From Anarhynchus alexandrinus (Eukaryota; Chordata; Aves; Charadriiformes; Charadriidae), in the NCBI GenBank assembly GCA_008711295.1, contig VUYV01000081.1, forward strand, positions 1,693,408 to 1,757,407: a stretch of DNA of 64,000 bases, read 5' to 3'. The position numbers and the translations under genes are program-made. This document shows positions 23,326 to 34,734 of the stretch, in pieces. Below the pieces are notes generated by a model. The model was not told where the DNA came from. It searched no databases and saw only the letters and a list, made by a program, of their open reading frames with translations. Each line of letters starts with the position of its first letter. Positions within the stretch are counted from its first letter, which is position 1.

Positions 23326-23762
23326 GCCATGAGGATGATGCGAGGGCTGGAGCACCTCTCCTATGAGGAGAGGCTGAAAGAGTTGGGGCTGTTCAGCCTG
23401 GAGAAGAGAAGGCTCCGGGGAGATCTTAGTGCGGCCTTCCAGTCCCTAAAGGGGCTACAGGAGAGCTGGGGAAGGACTTTTTACTGGGGCATGGAGTGAT
23501 AGGACGAGGGGGAATGGCTTCAAACTGGCAGAGGGCAGGTTTAGATTGAACATTAGGAAGAAGTTTTTCACTGTGAGGGTGGTGAGGCACTGTCCCAGGT
23601 TGCCCAGAGAGGGTGTTGAGGCCCCATCCCTGGAGGTGTTCAAGGCCAGGCTGGCCGTGGCCTTGGGCAGCCTGGTGTGGTGGGAGGTGTCCCTGCCTAT
23701 GGCAGGGGGGTTGGAACTCGATGGTCTTCAAGGTCCTTTCCAACCTAAACCAGTCTATGATT
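23326..23762 (+). mobile_element. CR1: CR1 retrotransposon 3' fragment
   Basis: Plus-strand copy of about 437 bp, from 'gccatgaggatgatgcg' to 'aaccagtctatgatt'. It extends further 5' than the 20.1 kb copy and includes the 'gagaagagaaggctccgggg' block. The terminal octamer repeat is short. Confidence 0.95.
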
Positions 23763-26727
23763 AAGGATATTCATAATTATTGTGGACAGGGAGTACATAA
23801 CTGTGGCTGAGCAAGCTGCCTGGATTTGGAAGCTACACGCTTTTTGCCAATGTCATCCCTTCTGAGAATAAATATCAGTATTTTGTTGAAATGGGGGGTG
23901 GGGGGAGGAGAAGAAAGGACCTGCCTGCTTACTTGGAAGAAAATAATCTGGGATTTCCACATACTTCACTTTAAGACTTAGCATCAGATTCTACAGCTCT
24001 TCTTTGACTTGATGTGTAACGAAACTAAGTTGTCCTCATTTTCAAGCATAAGTCTGATCTCTGTCTCTCTCCTGAATAACAATATATTTTGCCTGAGTGA
24101 TTTGCAACAGTAATAGGGCATGTACAATGTCCAGCCCTTCCCCTATGTTTCGTTTGTAGGGAAATAAGGAGAATGACTAGACAGCAGGCGTTTAGGTGAG
24201 ATGGAATATCTTCAATGGTAAGAAATATTAAATTGTAATAAAAATGAACTGCAGAGAAGGCTGCAAAAGTACATGACGCGTACTTAGAGACGGGTGTAAC
24301 ACTGGTACAGAAAGCAAGAGAGAACAACATCTTGCCATCGGTTTTCTGATCTTTCTCATAATATTCTATCTGAGTGGTCTGAATTCTCTATCAGTCAATA
24401 CCGGGTGCTGTTAACCCTGGTGGGAATGCCTTTCCCAGAGTAGACCAAAGAAGAAAGGAGCTGCAGAAGCCACCAGACAGTTATCCCTTCCTCCCTGCAG
24501 AGAACACCTCTCCATCTGTCAGCCGGTTTCTCAGCTGCTGCTGAGTAGCGCCTGGAAAGCCGCCCCAGCTCAGTGACTAGGTCTAACACCAGTTAACTAC
24601 CAGTCGCTGGTTGTTACTATCAGAAGACTTAGAGTTACCTCACCGCCAGATCATCTAATCTGCATGTGAGTACTCTCTTCAGGAATTCCTTCGTATTGCA
24701 GCTGTTCATCATTTTAATAAAATTACTNAACCCAAACCTGGTTTCCAGCGACTGTAGGTATTACACAGCAGCCCAAGGCTGGCCATAGAATGGATGAACC
24801 AATGGATTAGACAGATTACAGGCAAGGTAAATTTGCTATCGCTTCATCTGCTCTTTTTGTGAAGTAACACAAACAGGAAAATACTCTTTTATAAACCTGG
24901 GATGCTGTGAGTTGACTGAGCCAAAGGCAGGACAGTCAGAAGGCGGGGAGGGAGGAATGAAGTGTCACTGAAATGGATTAATCCTGAAAACTTTTGATTT
25001 CCTTCTGAAGATGCCTGGGGAGGCTCTCAATGAATATGAAGCTTCTTTCCGGCTGGAACAGTGGCTCCAAAAGGCAAGGTAAAATTAAAGCCCAAGGATC
25101 AGAAGGTGTGATGCTTTGCTCCCCAGGGACGCCTGCCAGCTCAGGTGGCACACAGTGCACAAAGAGACCCGGCTCTTCTGCTGCTCCTGCTCTTTGCGAG
25201 GAGAGGACTGGGTCAGGTTGGAATTTGTTAATGCCACCAACAAGTGTATCGGGTCGGAAGAAGCGCTAAAAGAGGGCGTCATCTCTAACCATGTACGTAT
25301 AGAGACCATACAGGCTATTATTCTGTCACAAGGCACAATACTTGCAGAGGTAATACCACGTCGGGTGAATCTGTGTGCGACTCCTGGCGACAGAGGATAC
25401 CATATTAGCACTCCCCTATTCAGCGTAGCGCAGCAGTTGCGGTTCTTCTTGCGTGCTCTAGAAGGGTTATCGCTGGTAAATAGCTCGTTGCTTGTGGTTT
25501 ACCTTCCGGGGGAGATGTTATATCAGAGTCAAGAACTCTCCAAAGAGAGGAGGTTTGTAATAAAGAGTTCAAGACAATCTTAAGGATTGCAGCAAGTGTT
25601 TTAGAGCTCCAAGTGATGTTGAAGCGAACATCATTAGCAATGGGTGTTAGCAGCATTGATTTCTTCTGTAACCAAGGAGTAAAGCTTGAAGATCACTGAA
25701 TCAAACAGCCTAGCTGGCAGTACAGGAGATGCTGGTTGGGATTAGGATGTAGCCTTTGATTCCACTGAGTGCACACCAGTCAATTCCAACTAAAAATCCA
25801 CCGGGATGTTCAAAGCACTGAGTATGTGATGTGATATTCAGTGATGCATTATGTATTTGGTGATAAAAGTAGAGGCTGTTTTACACTTCAGGTGAGCCTC
25901 ATCTGGATTGTTGCCGAATGACTCACCTAATGTGGACATCTAATAGAGGTCCTCATGAAAGAAGCTATTTGTCTCTATTGGCTGTGAGAGGCATGTCTAC
26001 AGCTAGCTCAGTTTAGTGTCTTTGTTGCAGATATTTTAGGTTATTTGTATTAGAAGGAATGCTTATGTTCAAGCTTAAATTATCGTTCTAAGTGTTTTGT
26101 ATATATGTGAGTAGAACATAGAATTGTACAAGTTTACAAACTATGTTTACAGCTTCACCAGTGGGATACAGATCTGAACGCTTCCAAAGTTCAGGCCGTA
26201 ATAAGCTCTGGGGCTTTGGTGCGAGACTAATTGCAAGATGAGGATAAGGCTAATTACAACAGAGTAAACTGACCCAGTAAGAGAAACCAGATCCTTTAAT
26301 CCTGTAAACATCCAGATCAGTTAAAGGCTGAAGCAGTAGTTCTTCTGCAGGGGGTGGCAGGGGGTTCCTTAGCCTCAAAGACTGTTCCAGCTCAATAGAT
26401 GACATCTCACAGAAGCAAAGTGGCTCATCCAGAGCCATAAACCGAGGAGGTGGCTGCAACCCTCCACACCGGGTCGGTGGGAACCCCATGAGGCACTCGC
26501 CGCGGCTCTTTGGGGGTTGTACAATAAGCATTTTGTGAAGGAAGAGATGGAGAGCCTGGCCCTTGCTGGGGACAAATGTGCCAGGGTGAGGAGGATTTCC
26601 CAGTAAGAGGCATACTGAGCAGAAGTATTTTGGGGTTCCTGCTGTTAAAATCACTGAGGAGGGGGGTAGTTGTTTGCACCAAGCGGTCTGTAGTGAATAG
26701 CTACAGGAAAACCCCAGAAAGAAATAG
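23763..26727. other. Intergenic DNA, no gene recognised
   Basis: Unique sequence with an isolated ambiguous base at 24728. A 155-codon frame on the plus strand (25116-25583) overlaps a 108-codon frame on the minus strand. Neither translation shows a domain, signal peptide or membrane segment that I recognise. The stretch around 25360-25620, with AATAAA at about 25558, could be an old LTR, but I cannot define its ends. Confidence 0.35.
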
Positions 26728-26732
26728 GAAAT

Positions 26733-27332
26733 TGTGCTGGTTTTGGCTGGGGTAGAGTTAATTTTCTTGATAGTAGCTAGTATGGGGCTATCTTTTGGAT
26801 CTGTGCTGAAAACAGTGTTGATAACTGGGGGCTGTTTTAGCGACTGCTGAGCAGTGCTTACACAGAGTGAAGGCCTTTTCTGCTCCTCACACGTCCCCAC
26901 CAGCGAGCAGGCTGGGCGGGCACAGGACGTTGGGAGGGGACACAGCCGGGACAGCTGACCCCAACTCACCAAAGGGATGTTCCATACCATGTGCCATCAT
27001 GCTCAGCGTGTGAAGCTGGGAGAAGAAGAAGGAAGGGGGAGGGGATGTGCAGAGATATGGCGTTTTGTCTTCCCAAGTAACCGTTACGCGTGAGGGAGCC
27101 GTGCTTTCCTGGAGATGGGCAAACGCCTGCCTGCCCATGGGAAGCAGGGAACGCATTCCTTGCTTTGCTTTGCTGGCATGCGCGGCTTTTGCTTTACTGG
27201 TTAACCTGCCTTTATCTCAACCCACAAGTTTTTTCACTTTTTCCTCTTCTGATTCTCTCCTCCATCCCACTGGGGGGGAGGGAGTGAACGGCTGCGTGGT
27301 GCTTAGGTGCCAGCAGAGGTTAAACCTCGACA
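26733..27332 (+). mobile_element. Solo LTR of an avian ERVL-like endogenous retrovirus
   Basis: Starts TG ('tgtgctggttttggctgg') and ends CA ('ttaaacctcgaca'), about 600 bp, with the internal text typical of a common avian LTR group. The flanking five bases are GAAAT (26728-26732) and GAAAC (27333-27337), a 5-bp target duplication with one mismatch, as expected for ERVL-type insertions. No gag, pol or env sequence is attached, so this is a solo LTR left by recombination. The promoter region (around 27000-27020) appears decayed. The family assignment rests on my recognition of the sequence. Confidence 0.8.
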
Positions 27333-27337
27333 GAAAC

Positions 27338-28892
27338 CAAAGGACGTAGTTGTGGAGAAAGACAGCGCCGGGTACCTGTGCAACCGGAGAAGGCAGCGCT
27401 CGGCATCCCGGGCTTCTGGCCTCGGAGGGTGGTGTGGTCCCAACAGCACCTTCAGCCTACAGACCTGCTGCAAAGCAAAGGCAAAGTGCTTTGACCTTCT
27501 AAGAAAAGAGACAGCAAGGGGGAATGTATATTGACTATAGGAGGGGAGGTGAAAGGCTGCCTTTAAATAAAGCTGTAGGTCTTAGACTCTGGCTTATACC
27601 AGAAGGCAAGGACTTGTAGTTTGCCCAGAACAAACAGAAATCATAAATCAGTTAGAAGTACTCTCTGTAATATTGAGATCAGAAAGGCTACCGGGGAGAT
27701 CAGCGCGGTCCTCCCCCTGGATTTGAACATCAATTCTGACAATTCCATTGTCTCTGCAAATGTTTATTTTCAGCTTTACAATATTCAGTTATAATGAGCT
27801 CTTTGAGCTTAGGTATTGTGGACTTCTCAGTGTTAAGATTACCACAACAGTGCTAGTGCATTTTTCTGGTTTTGGGTTGGGTTTTTTTTTTGGTTTTTTT
27901 GTTTGGTTGGTTTTTTTAACTCTGATCAATAGAGCTGCAAAGTAAAAATTAAAAGGAAAAATCTTGTATTTCATTTTTATTCATATTTGAAAAAAAAAAT
28001 ACTGCTGTATGCAAATATAAACATTTTGTGCGCAGGATGACTGAAAAGCCTATGGTATCATTTAGTGCACGTCTGTGCCTGTTCAGGCTGGGCACTGCTA
28101 CTCGCAAAGCATTAGCCACCTCATTACACATGCATTAAGAGAACAGGTTTTGGTAAGAGGCAGCATCGCACGCCTTCCTTGATAAATGGCATGTGCCTTG
28201 GGAAAAGCCCTGTCAGATGTGGGAAATGTACGGCAGATGTCCGGGAGCTGCTCTGCGAGCAGCCTGGTGGCACTGATTAAAACTCCACTAAATTGTATTA
28301 GCAAGTAGTTTTGCTATTGCCAAAAAGAAATTAAATCTCTTTCAGAGGCAGACACCTATGACGATATCCAGAGCAACAGTGTTTATATGCGACGGGGCAG
28401 AGGAGCTATTGCATTTCCAAAAGGAAGAAATCTACGCAAGAGTTGTGGAAGCCAAAATCTGACCTTATAGAAACGCTCTGCCGCGCAGTAATGTAAGCAG
28501 GCTTCGTCCCAGCGTTTTGGGGAAGAAAGGCAGCAAGTGACAGAAAGCTGTGCCAATTGCCCACCCTGCGTGGAGTTACGCCCGTGCACCACAGCGAAGG
28601 CATTTGGTTTAGTGACAACGCAAGTGAGGTGAGAATTTAGCTGTGGGAGTCGAGTGAAGACCCCAGTAACGAGCCGTAGGGGAAGGACAGCGTGGCTCGG
28701 AGCGCGCGCTCAGCTTCGCAAAGGCTTCCCAGCAGCCGCGAGCGAGGTGGCGGGCACCGTCTGCCGTGTGTGCTGAGGCACGCTGCCTTATGTAAACTGA
28801 AATAAAAATAATATTCTTGTCGGTCTATAGCTGTACTAGCTTGATAGAGCTCAGCAGCGAGAGAATTACAAATCTGCGCTATTCATTTTCAG
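27338..28892. other. Intergenic DNA; possible CR1 scrap
   Basis: No gene is seen. A 30-bp piece at about 27682-27712 resembles the 'ggctccggggagatctt' part of CR1 in plus orientation and may be a relic. A T/G-rich simple tract lies at 27875-27917. Confidence 0.4.
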
Positions 28893-29438
28893 TCATAGAA
28901 TCACAGAATGGTTTAGGTTGGAAAGGACCTTGAAGATCATCGAGTTCCAACCCCCCTGCCATAGGCAGGGACACCTCCCACCAGACCAGGCTGCCCAAGG
29001 CCACGGCCAGCCTGGCCTTGAACACCTCCAGGGATGGGGCCTCAACAACCTCTCTGGGCAACCTGTTCCAGTGCCTCACCACCCTCACAGTGAAAAACTT
29101 CTTCCTAATGTTCAGTCTAAACCTGCCCTCTTCCAGTTTGAAGCCATTCCCCCTCGTCCTATCACTCCATGCCCCAGTAAAAAGTCCTTCCCCAGCTCTC
29201 CTGTAGCCCCTTTAGGGACTGGAAGGCCGCAAGAAGATCTCCCCGGAGCCTTCTCTTCTCCAGGCTGAACAGCCCCAACTCTTTCAGCCTCTCCTCATAG
29301 GAGAGGTGCTCCAGCCCTTGCATCATCCTCGTGGCCCTCCTCTGGACACGCTCCAGCAGGTCCATGTCCTTCTGATGTTGGGGTCTCCAGAGCTGGATGC
29401 AGTACTGCAGGTGGGGTCTCACGAGAGTGGAGTAGAGG
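28893..29438 (-). mobile_element. CR1: CR1 retrotransposon 3' fragment (longest of its subfamily here)
   Basis: Minus-strand copy of about 546 bp beginning with the octamer tail 'tcatagaatcacagaatgg' and running through every conserved block to 'gagagtggagtagaggc'. Its translation on the minus strand gives degraded CR1 reverse-transcriptase C-terminal text. Its similarity to the other copies makes it a good local reference for the deletions in the copies at 1.4 and 1.9 kb. Confidence 0.95.
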
Positions 29439-32400
29439 CAAGAAGAGTTGGCTCAAGGCAGAGTCATCTACTGGTGAGCGTGATTACTCCGAGGTTACAT
29501 GCAGAAACAGGCTGCTTTGATCGTATTCTTGAAGATGGACCTCTCCACATATAATGGAGTTATGCCGTAGACTCTGCCCCCACTGCCCATGTTACTTGCC
29601 TGAAAAAAAATCTTTTGCTACCTGCGTCTTGAAATGTTTGATCTTCACGGATTAAGGAGTCTCAGCCCCTTCTGCAGAAAAAAAAAAAGCACCAAATTTC
29701 AGGGGGAGACTTCCCTTGGCAGGGCAGTGAGGAGAGATGCTGATTCACGACAGGTTTCCAGGTTTCAGTGCTGCTTGTTATGCCAGCAGCGTCCGGCCGG
29801 CAGTGAGCTCAGCTGTTACCTAGGCAGGCTCTCACTAAATTCCAGCTTAAAATTTGTGGGAATAAAACTAGACTTCTAATCATAATTCTAGTCATTTAAA
29901 ATTGTAATATTAAAATATGCCTGGTGCAGAAAACTACTTTTCACGTGCAGAACAAATACGATTTTCCTTTACTCTGAGAAAGGGCTTTTTTTTATTTATT
30001 ATTTTTCAGAGTGCGGATGCTGTAGCCATGACAACAGCGGGTGCCTAGAAGAAAAGTGTGGCGATGCAACAGACATGCCAGAAACGCGTTATCTGTCAGG
30101 ATAAAAGATTGCTTCAAGACCTCTGAGTCACAAAACCGAAGTCCCTTAGAGGATATTTTAACTCATATTATTTTTAATCCAAGAGAGGCAGCGTGATCTC
30201 CTCAGCAAGGCAAGTGAATGAACAAAACCAACCACCTTTACTCAACCCCTGTCTGCGTTCCACTTTCGAGGACCTTGACTACTATATTGGAGTTACAGTG
30301 CTCAGTTTAAAAAATAAAGTGCTTTTTTTTTTCCCTTTCCTTCTATCTTAAAATGGCAAATATTTTTAAAATTTCCATTTAAATAAAATGTAACAACTTG
30401 AATGCCTTCACAGAAATCTTAATGTGAAGAACTGAAGGAAGGAAGGTTTGCTCCTTCTGGCTCTCATCATGTATTCATGGATTTGGCTTCCCTTCCATCC
30501 CAGCTGGAATTTAGGCTGGGGGACAAAGGCACCCCGTCAAATTCAGTGGGAGTCTTTCTTTTCCATTCAGCACATACTGGTTCAGTCTTTCAGGCTGCGT
30601 TTCTCCTGGGAGCCTCAGCAGGCTTCCTGATGTAGCTCCACACAGCCTCACGTTAGTATGGGGGTCGGATGGCGGCAGGTAAGTGCCATGGTGAGGGAAG
30701 TTTTGGTTTACTTAGAAACGTCTGATGCCATTGTTGCATTACGTTGGGTCTCAGCCAGGAGAGGACCTCTTGGCCGACTTGGTTGCAACTCATGCTGTAA
30801 AGCCCACAGCGTAGCACAGCATATCTCAACATGTCTCCATCCATCCCACAGAGACGAGGGTCTTCCCCTTTCCCCTTCGAGCAAGCTTACAAATACAGCC
30901 TGCAAGACTCTATCCACAGCGGAGGTTCAAATTAAGTTTGACATTGAGAGGGGGGTTTGGTTTGCGTTCAAAACATAGGTCTGACCTTCAAGTGCACGTA
31001 TTTTTAACAGAATTAACCCCATTAGGAGGGATGCAAGCCTCAGCCTGCATACCTACGGCAGATGTGCTTGGCAATTCCTTATCCCTATGCCCAAACATAC
31101 GATACGCTGAAGAAGGAATTGCGGGATACCCCCTCCCCACTGCATGTAGAGCTTCAGCTGCGGTACAGAATGAATGCTGCCAAGCATTAAATCAGCTTGG
31201 TGTCCTGCGCTCCCCTGAAGGCGATTGCCTTGTCATCGGGTTTGCATTGCCTCTGCCACATCACGCTTGCCCAGCAACATTTTCTCTGCCTTATCTTGTT
31301 TCAGAGACGCTCAGAGTGTTCAAGGGCTCTCAGGGGACTCGTGATCACCCGAGACAAAGTCATCAGAGCCTGAATTAGTGAGTAAATCTCTGAAGTACCC
31401 TAGAGATGGAAAAATGTGTCGTTTGTATGAGATTTCAGTAAACCAAGTCTTCTTGTTAAGTGCTTACAAACTAAAGAGGTGAAATTAGACATTTATCAGT
31501 GTTTCAAGACCTGGAATGTTCCTTGCAGTGATTGTAGGGATGATTTTTTTCAGTCTAATGTTTGTGCCCAAACACTTTCTATTGCAAGTAAGGCACATAC
31601 CGTCAGAATTAAATAATCATCAGGTTTGATCGTTTCAGCATGAAAATACGCTTTGTTTAAGGAAGATAATTTGCCTAAATAAAGCAAATTCTGCAAAGTG
31701 CTAAGCAAACATGAATCAATACAGAGCTAACCCTGAAATCTGGATATATTTTATAATTTAGGAGATGATTCTGTACCTGCAAGCCAACAGTGCCATCCAC
31801 TGATTTTTGTGTGTTTTCACACAGATGTTCTTCAAGATGTTCTAAAACAACAGGTGATCCTCAAAGCATTTTTAAGGATGCCTGTATGTTGCTCAAGAGA
31901 ACAGAATCCTTTTGAACAGACCAACAAATAATAAAGAAAAAGGTCTGTTTCGTAGTCTGGTGGGGTTTTGAATGGATTTGATGCTCACATCTGCAGAGGG
32001 CTTCTCTGCTTTTGGCGGGAGCTGACCTGTATCAGTTAGACACCTTCAAATCCTCACCTGCCAAAAATTCCAATGTCAAACAGAAATCTAAAGATCAGAT
32101 GAAAGTGAAGATTATGGTTATAAAATATTGACCCTGATTCAATTATTCAGGACCTGAATTTGTGCTGATTTCATACATCACTGTTTCAACCTGTTACATG
32201 TTATAAAAGGCTCACAGAGACCTGTACAAAATCACTCCTCTGCCAAAGGCTGTATGTACACTCTCTCTCTTTGAAGGGAAAGTGTTTTGATCCAGGATAT
32301 AAAATCAGTTTCCACACTACAAATAGAAAAACTACAAAGGTCATGCATTAGTACTCCCAGAATTAGGGCTGTTTATTTATTTAGACATTTATTTATTTTT

Positions 32401-34105
32401 AAAGGAAGACAGGAGGTAGGAGGAGTTATTCAATTAATATTTGTATTTTTAAGCCTTTAATGTTTGTGTTTTCAAATTGTGTTCTGTAGCTGTAAGTGCT
32501 AGAATCATATTTATTTGTGTTTGGTTTGGCTTTGGTCGGGTTACGTGCAAGTACAGATTACCCCATCGGTGCCTGAGACACAGATCTACGGAAAGACAGA
32601 AAACTTTTCATACAACTGTGAGAAGCCACATCGTAATTTTAAGAATCCAAAAGCAACCATTCAAGCTGCTGTTACGCTTCCGTTATATCTGCGGAGTTAC
32701 ACTGAGGTTGACCATACTGCTACCATTGCTCTGCAACCCGGTTGTGAACCAAAGGGTGTCCTTCTACTCACCGTGGGAGCGGCCCCCGGGAATAGCGCCG
32801 TGTTACTGCCCCAGGCTCTCGCGTGCGCGCTTATGTTTTCCTGGGGCCTTCTTGCTCTTATTTCCATAAGATCTTGTCACACGTAGAGGGAAATTATTTT
32901 CTCTCAGGTTAATTACATTTGTAGCAACTGCTTTTCTCAAGCATCACTTCTTGATTGCCCGTTAGCAGTTTGGTAACTTTGTATGTTGGTCAGATAAACG
33001 TGTTTTGTATGTCATAGTAATAAGTGTCAGCCTTCTAAATTTGAAATAAAATAGTTAAATTTTTAAATATTCTATAAACAAATGACGTTGAAATAACATA
33101 TTGTTGGTGGGGGTGAACAACACGACCCCCCCTCCTTCCCAACAACCCAAGGGAGTCGCTTCTTTAATAACCTATTAGAGAGGTGGTTGGTGTCAATTCT
33201 AAGTGTTTCTCTGCAAACCTCAGCAGCAACAAGTAGGTGGCACTGCACGACCATTTGAGAGAGTGCAGTGTGACATGCAGAGCTGGGCTCGCTCCCCAGG
33301 ACATCCTCACAACCCCCTGAGGCGAGAAACAAGTGGTATCCAGTCCTCAGGCTGATGGCAGAAACAGTGTAGCTACAAAAAGATGTTATAAGAAAGCATG
33401 AAAATATATCGATATTTGATATTTCAATTTTTTAAAAAAGGTAGATTGTTAAAAATTTATTAAATATGTTCTCCTGTTAAATTTACTTGTAATCTTTTAC
33501 ATTAAATATATGGCTATATGAGTATCTCCAACTGTATATACCTACACCATACACACCATCCAAATAAAACGAAAGTGTACGTGGTGTTAAATGGTATTTA
33601 TTCCTAAAATCTACTTTCTGGAGAAGTAAAACCCAAAAAAGTATCTCTTTCGGTAAAACAGTTCTTGATCATGGTTCTTGACATGTAACCAAATATTATA
33701 TGTCACAAGGAAGAAGAAAGCCTGTAATAGAACTACTTGAGATTGTTCCTCTGGTGTTTTCTTCAAAGGCAGAACATCTAGGAGCTAATCAGGAGGGGTC
33801 AGTATCATCTCAGGGGTTTTTCACTCTAACCAAATACATTCATCTTACGACACCCTCCTACGCCATGTTGCCAGCTCTGACGTCGCCCATGCAGGTGAAC
33901 AGGCACGCAGCTGAGGAGGGCGATGTCTGAGTACCTCTCCCTTTCCAAAGGTCCCATGACCCAACGGGCAAGCAAGGACTGGAACAAGAGGTTCACCTGC
34001 GCAGCTGTGCCACTGAGCGAGTCGGGGTCCCCTGTGCAGCTTTCCTTCCTGCCCCATGCACCTCGCAGTGTGTAAGGGACAATCAGAAGATCGGTATTGT
34101 CTCAA
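29439..34105. other. Intergenic DNA, no gene seen
   Basis: Unique, mostly AT-rich DNA. Open frames at 30658-30978, 30938-31378 and 32477-32886 are short, overlap other frames and match no family I know. Stretches near 31400-32300 are complex AT-rich sequence that could be regulatory, without a specific sign. Confidence 0.45.
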
Positions 34106-34219
34106 TGTTGTCATCAGTGACTAGGCCCCAAAACCTGGACTATCGTCTTGACATGCAGACGTGGAAACCTTGGAGAAAGGACTGAGGTACAAGCAGTGTC
34201 ATTAATCTTGAACCTCAGT

Positions 34220-34734
34220 TGAACTTTCCTCATTATAATGTCATTATAATGTCAAAACACACCTCCTGGTAAGAAGCTATCCCCCTCCGAAGCTGACCAC
34301 ACCTCAGACACTCCTCTCCGGGCATGCGTGGAAGCCTTACTCCAGACAGGCAGAGATGGGCACCTTTCCACGGGACAGAGGTGGAGTGGAGGTGGGTCCA
34401 AGGAGGAGCAAGGTGTGCTACCTAGCGTAAAAGATGGTTCCTCAGTAACTGAATTCCTGAAGATCTTCCCCACCGAGAGACCACGACGGTCGAAGAAGAA
34501 GCAGCGGAACGCCTTCTGGATTCAGGACCATCAGGACCCTGGTGGACCCGTGGTGGTAGCTATAATCCTCTTTCCCCCCTTTTTTACCTCGTCTTTCCTA
34601 TTCTTCTTTCTTTCTATCACAAGCCACTTTACGGGCAAAACCAATAAAGTGATTGTGTGTGGAAAGCATAACTCCCTGGGCCTGATGCCATTTCTTTTTG
34701 CGCTTCGAGGTCACACCTGAAACAAACCATCACA
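34220..34734 (+). mobile_element. Probable solo LTR or LTR fragment
   Basis: The 3' half looks like a retroviral LTR: a pyrimidine-rich stretch (34570-34620), poly(A) signal AATAAA at 34643-34648, then a short R/U5-like segment ending 'cgaggtcacacctga...ccatcaca'. The 5' end is uncertain: an 11-bp direct repeat (CATTATAATGT twice, 34231-34252) marks the last clear change, but similarity may begin near 34106. No internal retroviral coding sequence is seen. Confidence 0.45.

Noticed and set aside
26250..26990. 246-codon minus-strand open frame
   Set aside because: It runs into the LTR from unique sequence and shows no viral or host domain; a chance frame across the insertion boundary.
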